From contig JANQFK010000051.1 in the NCBI GenBank assembly GCA_028277885.1, positions 1 through 53,415 on the forward strand: a stretch of DNA of 53,415 nt. Reading direction: 5' to 3'. The stretch is from Myxococcota bacterium. Its GTDB lineage: Bacteria > Myxococcota_A > UBA9160 > UBA6930. Position 1 is the stretch's first letter, and each line of letters starts with the position of its first letter. Both the position numbers and the translations under genes were made by a program. The notes under the pieces are model-generated. The model ran no database searches. It was given only the letters and a program-made list of their open reading frames with translations, and had not been told where the DNA came from. Of this stretch, positions 45,266 to 52,601 are shown one piece after another.

Positions 45266-45841
45266 ATGACTGCCCGCGTCGTCAAGGTCAAGCGTCACGA
45301 GAAGCTCGGCTGGCTCGAGCGGCTCTACGTGCCGATGATCGTGAAGGGCCTGTGGGTCACGAGCCGGTACTTCTTCAAGAACCTCGGCGGCTACCTCCGC
45401 GGCAACCCCCAGACCTTCGTGGTGCAGTGGCCCGAGGAGCAGGTCGACTACCCCGACGCCTTCCGCGGCATGCCCGTGCTGGTCCAGCTCGACAACGGCC
45501 AGCCGCGCTGCGTCGCCTGCGGGCTGTGCGAGTTCGCCTGCCCGACGGACTGCATCAGCATCGTGCCCGGCGAGCTCGAGGGCGCCGGCATCGAGCGCTA
45601 CCCCGAGGCGTTCGACATCGACATGTCGCGCTGCATGTTCTGCGGCCTGTGCGAGGAGGCCTGCCCCGAGGAGGCCATCGTGATGAGCCGCAACGTCGAG
45701 GTGGCCGCCTTCGACCGCGCCACCATGGTGTTCGACAAGGACGCCCTGATGGTCCCCGAGCCCCTGCTCAAGCGGCGGCTCGAGTTCCTGCGCGGCGAGT
45801 ACGACCGCGAGCACGCCCCGGTCGCGAAGGCCCGCGACTGA
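45266..45841 (+). CDS. nuoI: NADH-quinone oxidoreductase subunit I
   Basis: A 191-residue complex I subunit with two [4Fe-4S] motifs, Cys82-x2-Cys85-x2-Cys88-x3-Cys92 (CVACGLCEFACP) and Cys123-x2-Cys126-x2-Cys129-x3-Cys133 (CMFCGLCEEACP), carrying clusters N6a and N6b. The N-terminal helix region (YVPMIVKGLWVTSRYFFKN) contacts the membrane arm. Placing nuoI first, before nuoC and nuoD, differs from the usual nuoA-N order. Its stop overlaps the nuoC ATG by 1 base. Confidence 0.95.
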   Translation: MTARVVKVKRHEKLGWLERLYVPMIVKGLWVTSRYFFKNLGGYLRGNPQTFVVQWPEEQVDYPDAFRGMPVLVQLDNGQPRCVACGLCEFACPTDCISIVPGELEGAGIERYPEAFDIDMSRCMFCGLCEEACPEEAIVMSRNVEVAAFDRATMVFDKDALMVPEPLLKRRLEFLRGEYDREHAPVAKARD

Positions 45842-46329
45842 TGGACGACCACGGCTCGGGGGTCCTGCGACAGCTCCTCGAGATGGCGCCCCACTCCGTG
45901 GTCGACACCCACGCGCGCCTCGGCGACGCGACGGCGGTGGTGGCCCCGGAGGCCCTGGTGGACGTGATGCGCGGCCTGCGCGACGCCGAGGGCCTCGAGT
46001 TCGACATGCTGACGGACGTGACGGCCGTGGACCACCTGGGGCGCGAGCCGCGCTTCGACATGGTCTACCACCTCTACTCCACCATCCGGAACCACCGCCT
46101 GCGCATCAAGGCCGGCGTCCCCGAGGCGCCCGGCGAGATCGACACCCTGGTCGAGGTCTGGCCCTCGGCGAACTGGATGGAGCGCGAGGTCTGGGACATG
46201 TACGGGATCCGCTTCCGCGGCCACCCGGACCTGCGCCGGCTGCTCCTCTACGACGAGTTCGAGGGCCACCCCCTGCGCAAGGACTATCCGAAGGAGCGGC
46301 GCCAGCCCCTGGTCGGCCCGAGGAACTGA
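45841..46329 (+). CDS. nuoC: NADH-quinone oxidoreductase subunit C
   Basis: A 162-residue peripheral-arm subunit of complex I. The 30-kDa-subunit signature WMEREVWDMYGIRFRGHPDL and the following LRRLLLYDEFEGHPLRKDY are clear. It is a separate protein, not the NuoCD fusion of E. coli. It starts at ATG 45841 in the nuoI stop and is followed after 4 nt by nuoD. Confidence 0.94.
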   Translation: MDDHGSGVLRQLLEMAPHSVVDTHARLGDATAVVAPEALVDVMRGLRDAEGLEFDMLTDVTAVDHLGREPRFDMVYHLYSTIRNHRLRIKAGVPEAPGEIDTLVEVWPSANWMEREVWDMYGIRFRGHPDLRRLLLYDEFEGHPLRKDYPKERRQPLVGPRN

Positions 46330-46333
46330 CGCG

Positions 46334-47581
46334 ATGGCGAGCGAGCCCCACCTGCTGACCGAGCGCACCCGGGACACGGCCGAGGACGACCTCGAGCGCG
46401 ATCTCCACACCGAGCACCAGGTGCTCAACATGGGTCCGTCCCACCCGGCGACCCACGGAACGGTGAAGTTCCTGATCGAGCTCGACGGCGAGTCCATCGT
46501 CGACCTCGACATCCAGGTCGGCTACCTGCACCGCGGGTTCGAGAAGGAGTGCGAGAGCGGGAGCTGGTACCAGGCGATCCCCTACACCGACCGCCTCAAC
46601 TACAACTCCGCGATCCTGTGCAACATCGGCTACTGCATGGCGGTGGAGAAGCTGCTCGAGCTCGAGACGCCCATCCGCTGCCAGTGGATCCGCGTGATGG
46701 CGGGCGAGCTCTCCCGCCTCGGCGACCACCTGACCCGCTGCGGCGCCGCCTGCCTCGAGCTCCAGGCCATGACGCCCTTCCTGTACGCCATCGAGGCGCG
46801 GGAGCTCACCTGGGACCTCCAGGAGATGCTGTGCGGGGCGCGGGTCACCTCGAACATGGTGCGCATCGGCGGCGTGAAGCACGACGTGCCGCCCGCCTTC
46901 CCGCCGGCGGCGCGGGAGTTCATCCCGAAGATCCGCAAGCTGCTCGGCGACTTCGACGACGTGGTCACCCAGAACCGCATCTTCATCGACCGCCTGCGCG
47001 GCACCGGCGTGATCTCCAAGGAGGACTGCATCCGCTACGCGGTGACGGGCCCGGTGCTGCGCTCCACGGGCGTGCCCCTCGACCTGCGCAAGGACGAGCC
47101 CTACCTCGTCTACGACCAGGTGGACTTCGACGTGCCCGTGGGCGAGGTCGGCGACAACTACGACCGCTACCTGGTGTGCGTCGAGGAGATGCACCAGAGC
47201 CTGCGCATCGTCGAGCAGTGCCTCGACAAGCTCGACCAGATGGGGCCCGGGCCGGTGAACGTCGACGACCCGCGCGTGCGCTGGCCCGCCAAGGGACGCG
47301 TCTTCAACCAGATGGAAGAGCTGATCCAGCAGTTCAAGGCGGTCACCGAGGGGCCGATCGTGCCCGAGGGCGAGGCCTACTGCGCGGTGGAGTCCGCCAA
47401 CGGGGAGCTGGGCTTCTACCTGGTCTCCGACGGCGGCGCCGTGCCCTACAAGGTGCGCTGCCGCCCGCCGAGCCTGATCAACCTCCAGCCCCTGCCGCTG
47501 ATGGTGCGCGGCGCGATGCTGCCCGACCTGATTCCGAGCTTCGACTTCATCAACATGATCGGCGGGGAGTGCGACCGCTGA
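46334..47581 (+). CDS. nuoD: NADH-quinone oxidoreductase subunit D
   Basis: A 415-residue 49-kDa subunit of complex I that forms the quinone site with NuoB. Signatures are NMGPSHPATHGTVKFLIELD (quinone-site His), GYLHRGFEKECES, and SFDFINMIGGECDR at the C-terminus. As in complex I (and unlike NiFe hydrogenases), the nickel-binding cysteine pairs are absent. Its TGA overlaps the next ATG by 1 base. Confidence 0.95.
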   Translation: MASEPHLLTERTRDTAEDDLERDLHTEHQVLNMGPSHPATHGTVKFLIELDGESIVDLDIQVGYLHRGFEKECESGSWYQAIPYTDRLNYNSAILCNIGYCMAVEKLLELETPIRCQWIRVMAGELSRLGDHLTRCGAACLELQAMTPFLYAIEARELTWDLQEMLCGARVTSNMVRIGGVKHDVPPAFPPAAREFIPKIRKLLGDFDDVVTQNRIFIDRLRGTGVISKEDCIRYAVTGPVLRSTGVPLDLRKDEPYLVYDQVDFDVPVGEVGDNYDRYLVCVEEMHQSLRIVEQCLDKLDQMGPGPVNVDDPRVRWPAKGRVFNQMEELIQQFKAVTEGPIVPEGEAYCAVESANGELGFYLVSDGGAVPYKVRCRPPSLINLQPLPLMVRGAMLPDLIPSFDFINMIGGECDR

Positions 47582-47823
47582 TGGCCCGCGACCGCGGCGC
47601 CCTCTGGAAGCGGCTCGGCGCGCCCAACCGGCAGGTGGGCAGCGTCAACGACCCGCGCACCCAGGAGGAGTGCGGGGTCAAGTGGAACGAGAAGTGGATC
47701 TACCGAGACCCCGAGGGCGAGGGCTTCGACCGCTGGGTGCTCTGGAACCGCTACGACTTCCTGGGCGTGTTCCGCGTGAAGCCCGACGGCACCAGCGAGC
47801 CCGAGAGCCTCGCCGAGAGTTGA
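47581..47823 (+). CDS. Small unknown protein coupled to nuoD
   Basis: An 80-residue soluble protein that I do not recognise. It is rich in Trp, Arg and Glu, with a distinctive block VKWNEKWIYRDPEGEGFDRW then VLWNRYDFLGVFRVKPDG, and one Cys. It starts at ATG 47581 within the nuoD stop and overlaps the following TTG by 4 bases, so it is translated with complex I subunits. A complex I accessory or assembly factor is a reasonable guess, based only on location. Confidence 0.7.
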   Translation: MARDRGALWKRLGAPNRQVGSVNDPRTQEECGVKWNEKWIYRDPEGEGFDRWVLWNRYDFLGVFRVKPDGTSEPESLAES

Positions 47824-48281
47824 CCGGCCCGCCTCCCCTCCGCTCGTTCGGACTGATGCTCCACTACGACGGGTCCTGGAGCCACGAGGGCGTCCCCATC
47901 CTCCACCCGCGCCTGCGCGCCGCCTTCGACCGCTCGGTGCGCTGGCTGCCCGGGGAGCGCAAGTACGTCGTGCAGCTCGGCCGCTTCCGCGGCCAGATCG
48001 ACGTGGAGGAGGCGGCCTTCTTCGTGCGCGCCGTGGACCTCGACGCCGGCGAGGTCGCGCTCTCCGACGGCTCCCGGGAGCGCCTCGACCCCGAGACCCT
48101 CCGGCTCTCGACCCTCGACGGCGCGCTGCTGTGCCGGGTGGCCCGCGAGGCCACGCCCGAGGGCGTGCCCGCGCGCTTCACCCGCTCCGCCCAGGCCGAG
48201 CTGCTGCTCGCCGTCGAGGAGGGCGACGAGGGCCCCGCGCTGCCCCTGGCGGGCACGCGGGTGGCGCTGCCCGCCCTCTAG
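47820..48281 (+). CDS. DUF1285-like protein
   Basis: A 153-residue soluble protein resembling DUF1285: LHYDGSWSHEGVPILHPRLR near the start and KYVVQLGRFRGQIDVEEAAF in the centre match the 'W-x-H-E-G-x-P-I' and 'V-x-V-E-D-A-P-F' pattern of the family, which is of unknown function. TTG 47820 overlaps the previous stop (TTGA); ATG 47856 is an in-frame alternative with no better ribosome site. It ends sharing CTAG with the convergent GGCT-like gene. Confidence 0.65.
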   Translation: MTGPPPLRSFGLMLHYDGSWSHEGVPILHPRLRAAFDRSVRWLPGERKYVVQLGRFRGQIDVEEAAFFVRAVDLDAGEVALSDGSRERLDPETLRLSTLDGALLCRVAREATPEGVPARFTRSAQAELLLAVEEGDEGPALPLAGTRVALPAL

Positions 48282-48784
48282 AACAGCTCGCCCTGGGGCG
48301 GCCGGCGCTCGTCGCGGGCGAGCTCGAGGCTGCGCAGGTAGCGGACCCAGTCCGGCGGCAGGCCGTGGTGGCGCGCGCCGGCCAGCAGCAGGCCCATGTA
48401 GCGCGGCGAGGGCTTGCGTCCCCGGCGCCCGCGGCTCGAGTGGTAGGTGAAGGCCTCGAAGGGGCGGTGGTCGTCGCCGATCAGGGTGACGGGCAGCCGC
48501 ACGTAGTAGCCCCGGTGCACGCCCTCGGTGCGGTCGAGGAAGCGGGCGTCGGTCCCGGTGATGCGCCACGCCACCCCGTGCACGCGGTGCCCCGGCCAGG
48601 GCCGCACGTTGGCGACGCCGCGCTCGCCGCGGCCCACGGGCAGGTCGAACACGAGGCGGTGGTCGTCGAGGCGCGCGCGCCGCGCGCCCGAGGGCCGCAT
48701 GCGCCGGCGCCCCAGGAAGGTGCGCGGATCGAGGTTGCTCCCGTAGGCGAAGTACCAGAGCCAGGGCCCGGGGTCGCCGGCCAA
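48278..48784 (-). CDS. Gamma-glutamylcyclotransferase-like (GGCT/AIG2 fold) protein
   Basis: A 168-residue protein with the GGCT signature WYFAYGSNLDPRTF at residues about 10-23, a Glu in TEGVHRGYY that corresponds to the catalytic acid, and YMGLLLAGARHHGLP near the C-terminus. The family cleaves gamma-glutamyl-amino bonds to 5-oxoproline, though many members are uncharacterised. The TTG start at 48784 has GGGGAG 7 nt upstream. It is the last gene of the crcB-DUF190-GGCT operon. Confidence 0.8.
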   Translation of the reverse strand: MAGDPGPWLWYFAYGSNLDPRTFLGRRRMRPSGARRARLDDHRLVFDLPVGRGERGVANVRPWPGHRVHGVAWRITGTDARFLDRTEGVHRGYYVRLPVTLIGDDHRPFEAFTYHSSRGRRGRKPSPRYMGLLLAGARHHGLPPDWVRYLRSLELARDERRPPQGELF

Positions 48785-48788
48785 CGGC

Positions 48789-49133
48789 CTACTCCCCGTC
48801 CCCGCTCGCGCCGTAGACCAGGACCTCGGCGCGCTCGACCGTGACGAGGCCGCCCCGCACGAGTCCCTCGAGCTTGGGCAGGAAGGCGTCGATGCGCTCG
48901 GCGGCGTCCACGATCTCCACCACCATGGGCAGGTCCTCGGAGAGCCGCAGGATCTTCGCCGTGTGCAGCCGGCTGCTGTGGCCGAAGCCCTCGACCCCGC
49001 GCAGCACCGTGGCCCCGGCGAGGCCCTCGGAGCGAGCCAGCCGCACCACCGCCTCGTAGGTGGGCCGTCCGTCGCTCCGGTCGCGCTCGCCCAGGAAGAC
49101 GCGCAGCAGCTTGCCCTCGCGCGGCACCCTCAT
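48789..49133 (-). CDS. DUF190 protein (CrcB-associated)
   Basis: A 114-residue protein of the DUF190 family, a ferredoxin-like, PII-resembling fold: KLLRVFLGERDRSDGRPTYE, ATVLRGVEGFGHSSRLHTAK and DLPMVVEIVDAAERIDAFLP are the recognisable blocks. It is commonly next to crcB, as here, and is thought to modulate fluoride or ion homeostasis; the mechanism is not known. Confidence 0.88.
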   Translation of the reverse strand: MRVPREGKLLRVFLGERDRSDGRPTYEAVVRLARSEGLAGATVLRGVEGFGHSSRLHTAKILRLSEDLPMVVEIVDAAERIDAFLPKLEGLVRGGLVTVERAEVLVYGASGDGE

Positions 49134-49151
49134 GCGGCACTCACGACGCGC

Positions 49152-49526
49152 TCACGGGAGCCACCGCGCCAGGCTCGCGCCGGCCACCACCGCCGCCAGC
49201 CCCGCCGCCACGCTGCCCGCCACGTTGGCGAGCGCCCGGGCGAGCTCGGCGTCCTCGAGCAGGCGCCAGGTCTCGAGCCCGAAGGTCGAGAACGTGGTGA
49301 AGCCGCCGAGCAGCCCCACGAGGAGCGCCAGGCGCAGCTCCGGCGAGAGCACGCTGCGCTCCTCGAAGGCCGTGGCCAGCACGCCGATGGCGAAGCAGCC
49401 CACCACGTTCACCACCAGCGTGCCCCAAGGGAAGCCGTCGCCGGCGCGCTCCTGGACGACGCCGGCGAGGGCGTAGCGCAGCAGCGCACCCGCCCCTCCG
49501 GCCAGGAAGATCCACCCCAGGCGCAT
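49152..49526 (-). CDS. crcB: Fluoride exporter CrcB/Fluc
   Basis: A 124-residue membrane protein with four helices. It shows GAGALLRYALAG at the start, PWGTLVVNVVGCFAIGVLAT with the conserved Asn, and GLLGGFTTFSTFGLETWRLL, the Phe/Thr-rich fluoride pathway. Fluc works as a dual-topology dimer. There is one copy only here. No fluoride riboswitch is evident upstream. ATG 49526 has a TAGCGT hexamer 8 nt upstream. Confidence 0.93.
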   Translation of the reverse strand: MRLGWIFLAGGAGALLRYALAGVVQERAGDGFPWGTLVVNVVGCFAIGVLATAFEERSVLSPELRLALLVGLLGGFTTFSTFGLETWRLLEDAELARALANVAGSVAAGLAAVVAGASLARWLP

Positions 49527-49534
49527 GGCCGGGG

Positions 49535-49540
49535 ACGCTA
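49535..49540 (-). promoter_or_regulatory. Candidate -10 box for leaderless crcB
   Basis: On the minus strand TAGCGT lies 8 nt before the crcB ATG, without a ribosome site. Confidence 0.35.
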
Positions 49541-49606
49541 CCACGCCCGGCCCGGGGCCTCGATTGACGCTCCCGCCCCGGCGCGGTACCCACCTCGCTT
49601 CACCGA

Positions 49607-49680
49607 GGCGCCGTAGCCAAGTGGTAAGGCACGGGACTGCAAATCCCTGATCCCCGGTTCGAATCCGGGCGGCGCCTCCA
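49607..49680 (+). tRNA. tRNA-Cys (GCA anticodon)
   Basis: A complete 74-nt tRNA with encoded CCA. The acceptor stem is GGCGCCG/CGGCGCC (49607-49613 with 49670-49676), the anticodon GCA is at 49639-49641, the T arm is CCCGGTTCGAATCCGGG, and discriminator U73 is the known cysteine identity base. Confidence 0.97.
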
Positions 49681-49682
49681 GC

Positions 49683-49713
49683 CCGCACCCTGGGGTCTGT
49701 CGGGAGGGTGCGG
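49683..49713 (+). terminator. Stem-loop just downstream of tRNA-Cys
   Basis: CCGCACCCT (49683-49691) and AGGGTGCGG (49705-49713) form a perfect 9-bp stem with a 13-nt loop, 2 nt after the CCA. No T run follows. It is probably a transcription end or processing signal. Confidence 0.5.
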
Positions 49714-50208
49714 CGCAGGTTCGCCGGCGAGCTGGCCCCCACCTGCGAGGGTGTGCCGCCGTTTCCCGGCGTCTGCCCGAGGTGCTCTGGCTCGCCGGGT
49801 CCCTTCGACGGACGGGCCGTGACTGCGGCCCGCACGATCCCGACACTCTCGAGAGCGTCGGCGGTGCCGTCGGCGGGCGGACCGGAGACCGGCACGATGA
49901 GCCAGGTCCAGGGATGCCCCAGGGGGGGCGTGCCGCTGCCCGAGAAGCGCGGAGACTCGGGGGGGCACGGCGGTGCGCGCGGCTCGCAAGCTGGCGAGGG
50001 CCGCTCCGACTCGGTCGACGGCGCCCCTTCCGAATCGAGGCTGCCAGGGAGTTCCTGGACGCAGCCGAACGCGGGGTGCATGGAGGTCCGCTTCAGGATC
50101 CGTCCGCGTCCCGGAGGCGCTCTGGGGACGCCGATGGAACTCGGGATATGGGAAGGTGGCCCCGTGCGTCCTTCCGCGTGGCCTGGTGGAAGGAGCGACG
50201 TCGGATCA
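49714..50208. other. Gene-free spacer between tRNA-Cys and the kinase gene
   Basis: This stretch of about 495 bp shows no convincing gene on either strand; open frames here lack family features or are shadows of the kinase. A 20-bp near-palindrome at 49841-49860 (CGACACTCTC/GAGAGCGTCG, one mismatch) is the only notable structure. Confidence 0.6.
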
Positions 50209-52050
50209 TCAGCGGGGAGGGTCGGCTGCGGCGGTCTCCGAGGGCTCGTCGAGGGGCAGCCGGATACGGAACGTGGTGCCCTGCCGGGGCTCGCTCTCGC
50301 ATTCGAGCGTGCCTCCGTGCTTGTCCACCACGACGGAGCGCGCAATCGCCAATCCTTGCCCCGTGCCCTTTCCGACTTCCTTCGTCGTGAAGAACGGCTC
50401 GAAGATCTTCGAACGGACGTCTTCCGGCATGCCCGGGCCCGTGTCGCGGATGGTGATCTCGACGCACTCGTCCTCGTGCCGCGTCCGGATGGAGATCGTT
50501 CCCTTCTCTCCCGGCGTCTCTCCGGCGAACTCCCCGATCGCCTGAGCCGCGTTCACGACGATGTTGAGGACGGTCTGGTTCAGCTCACCCGGAAGGCACG
50601 GGACGGGCGGGAGGTCCGCGTCGAGGTCCAACTCCACGTCGGCCACGTACTTCCACTCGTTGCGTGCGACCGCGACCGTGCTCTCGATCGCGCGGTTGAG
50701 ATCGACTGGTGTCTTCTCCTCGGTCCCCGGATGCGAGAACTCCTTCATCGCACGCACGATGCTCGTGACGCGCTCGATCCCCTCCCGTGATTGCTGGATC
50801 GCGCGGGGGATCTCGCCCTGAAGGAACTCCAGGTCGGCTTGGGAGACCGCCTCTCTGAGCTCGGCCAGCAGGGCTGGGGGGACCTGCCCGGCCTCCGCGG
50901 TGGCATGCAGCTCGCCATACTTCTTCAGCACGTCCTCGAGATCGTTGAACGCCTGCTCCAGGAACTCGATGTTGTCGCCCACGTACTGCGCGGGCGTGTT
51001 GATCTCGTGGGCAATCCCCGCTGCCAGGCGGCCGATCGACTCGAGCTTCTGGGACTCGACCAGTTGGAGCTGAAGCGACTTCTCCTCGGCCTCTGCGCGC
51101 CGACGCTCGGCTCGCTCCTCCGTGTGGGCAATGACGAGGGCCAGCATGCCTGCGAACGCCTTGGCGAGGACCTCGTCGTCCTCGGTGAACGGCTCGCCCG
51201 ACCGCTTCTCGCTCAGGTAGATCTGGCCGAAGGCGAGCCCTGCTCGGGCGATGGGGACCGCGAGCAGGCTCCTCATCGGCGGGTGGTCGTCGGGAAATCC
51301 GAGCGAGCGTGGATCGCTCGTCATGTCTTCCAGGCGGAGCGAGCGCTGCTCGCCGAGAACGACGCCGAGGAGCCCCCTTCCGGTGGGCTCGCTGCCGATT
51401 CGTTCGGCTTCCTTCTCGGTGACGCCCACGTAGACGAACGATTCGAGCTTCCCATCGGCGTCTCGCAGCGCGACTGCGCCGTAGCGGGTCTGGAGGACCT
51501 CGGTCAGGGCGTTGATGCCCTCTCGAAGGGTCTGCTCTCCGAGCACCATTCCGGCAGCGAGACGCAGCAGCTTGGCGGACGCCCGGTTCAGCTCGCGGAG
51601 ACGCTCGCCCGACTCCCGCAAGCGGCGGTTCTGGTCCGCGTTCTCTGCGCAGAGCATGTCGGAGTCGCAGAGCAGCTGTCGCTCGCGTTGGAGGAGCATC
51701 CGGAGCGCACTCGAGCGCGTGACGGCCCCCAGGAAACCACTGCGCGCATCGACGACGGCAACCGCATCCACCCCGGCCTCGTCCATCCGAAGGAGCACCT
51801 GGTCGAGGGGGACGTCCTGCTGCACCACGGGGGAAACGCGTTCGCGCAGCAGATCCGCGAAGATCCGCGTTCGGAGACGGAAGGCCTCGTGCTGGCTCAC
51901 GAGTCCGAGGAGCCGCGAGCCGTCCCGGTCGTCGAGAACGGCATAGACGCCCTCCGCGGAACTCGCGCTCTCTCGTTTCGGGGGCCGAGAATCGGGAGCG
52001 ACGCGAACGACGGCGTTGCTGAGAGCCTTTTGCGCCGTGAGAGGCCTCAA
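50209..52050 (-). CDS. CBS-GAF sensor histidine kinase
   Basis: A 613-residue cytoplasmic histidine kinase. In order: a CBS-domain pair (about 30-155), a short coiled coil, a GAF domain (about 195-320), a coiled coil, a dimerisation/phosphoacceptor helix with His348 (GIAHEINTPAQYV), and an ATPase domain with the N box (NQTVLNIVVNAAQAI) and G boxes (DTGPGMPEDV, GKGTGQGLAIA). No membrane segment is present, so it senses an internal ligand; CBS pairs commonly bind adenine nucleotides. TTG 52050 overlaps the previous stop (TTGA) and has GAGGGAG upstream. Its response regulator may be the truncated protein at 52602-53415. Confidence 0.9.
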   Translation of the reverse strand: MRPLTAQKALSNAVVRVAPDSRPPKRESASSAEGVYAVLDDRDGSRLLGLVSQHEAFRLRTRIFADLLRERVSPVVQQDVPLDQVLLRMDEAGVDAVAVVDARSGFLGAVTRSSALRMLLQRERQLLCDSDMLCAENADQNRRLRESGERLRELNRASAKLLRLAAGMVLGEQTLREGINALTEVLQTRYGAVALRDADGKLESFVYVGVTEKEAERIGSEPTGRGLLGVVLGEQRSLRLEDMTSDPRSLGFPDDHPPMRSLLAVPIARAGLAFGQIYLSEKRSGEPFTEDDEVLAKAFAGMLALVIAHTEERAERRRAEAEEKSLQLQLVESQKLESIGRLAAGIAHEINTPAQYVGDNIEFLEQAFNDLEDVLKKYGELHATAEAGQVPPALLAELREAVSQADLEFLQGEIPRAIQQSREGIERVTSIVRAMKEFSHPGTEEKTPVDLNRAIESTVAVARNEWKYVADVELDLDADLPPVPCLPGELNQTVLNIVVNAAQAIGEFAGETPGEKGTISIRTRHEDECVEITIRDTGPGMPEDVRSKIFEPFFTTKEVGKGTGQGLAIARSVVVDKHGGTLECESEPRQGTTFRIRLPLDEPSETAAADPPR

Positions 52051-52397
52051 GGGGCTCCCTCTTCGATCATGACGTCGATCTCCAGGTCGACTTGGAGAGC
52101 CTCCTCGGCCGTCATCAGGGGCTTGACTCGTCGCAGGACGAGGTCCTCGAGCGCATCGGCGGGAATCTTCCGGAGGACCGGGGCCCTCACGAGGATGTCG
52201 CTCACGATCTCGTCGTCGAGCTCGATGTGCTCGAACGTGTTTCCGCCGATCAGGGCGAGAGCCTTGCGCATGGCCACACATCCGACGGGAGAATCCTTCC
52301 CCAGCAGGATGCAATCGCCCACTAGCGGCAGGCGAAGCGACCGTGCCCTGGCGCGGATGACGTGTCGGTCGGTCCCATGATCGCCTCTTGAATCCAT
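52047..52397 (-). CDS. Small unknown protein upstream of the histidine kinase
   Basis: A 116-residue soluble protein that I do not recognise. The N-terminal part is basic (RHVIRARARSLRLPLVGDCI); the C-terminal part is acidic, with ELDDEIVSDILVRAPVLRKI then PADALEDLVLRRVKPLM and a final beta-like segment QVDLEIDVMIEEGAP. ATG 52397 is chosen for the GGGGAGG site directly upstream; ATG 52454 is in frame but lacks one. Translational coupling to the kinase (TTGA) suggests it is a partner or modulator of that kinase. Confidence 0.65.
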   Translation of the reverse strand: MDSRGDHGTDRHVIRARARSLRLPLVGDCILLGKDSPVGCVAMRKALALIGGNTFEHIELDDEIVSDILVRAPVLRKIPADALEDLVLRRVKPLMTAEEALQVDLEIDVMIEEGAP

Positions 52398-52554
52398 GAA
52401 CCTCCCCGGGCCTTCGAGCGTGATGCCTCGTCTTTCGCTCACACTCTGGCCCATATCAAGGCCGCCAGGCAACTCGTCCGTTACGGGGGCGATCACGGAA
52501 CGGCTTCGAGGAGGCTGGTGCGAATGCTGGCGTAGGGGAAACCACGTAGCTTCG

Positions 52555-52567
52555 GCTTCCGGGAAGC
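52555..52567. promoter_or_regulatory. 13-bp palindrome upstream of the kinase operon
   Basis: GCTTCC-G-GGAAGC lies in the 204-bp gap between the response-regulator stop and the small gene. The one-base centre rules out a hairpin, so an operator is the more likely reading. Confidence 0.25.
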
Positions 52568-52601
52568 ATGGGCAGGCGCCAGGGCGCACGATGTCGAATC
52601 T

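Noticed and set aside
49527..49606. A fluoride riboswitch upstream of crcB
   Set aside because: The short region before crcB lacks the conserved crcB-motif core and is mostly shared with the tRNA-Cys upstream region.
49607..49680. An att duplicate of the tRNA-Cys 3' end
   Set aside because: I saw no second copy of the T-arm/acceptor sequence and no integrase in the window.
49538..49846. A minus-strand open frame containing PPGFEPGIRDLQSRALPLGYG
   Set aside because: This is the antisense translation of tRNA-Cys, a well-known type of false protein annotation.
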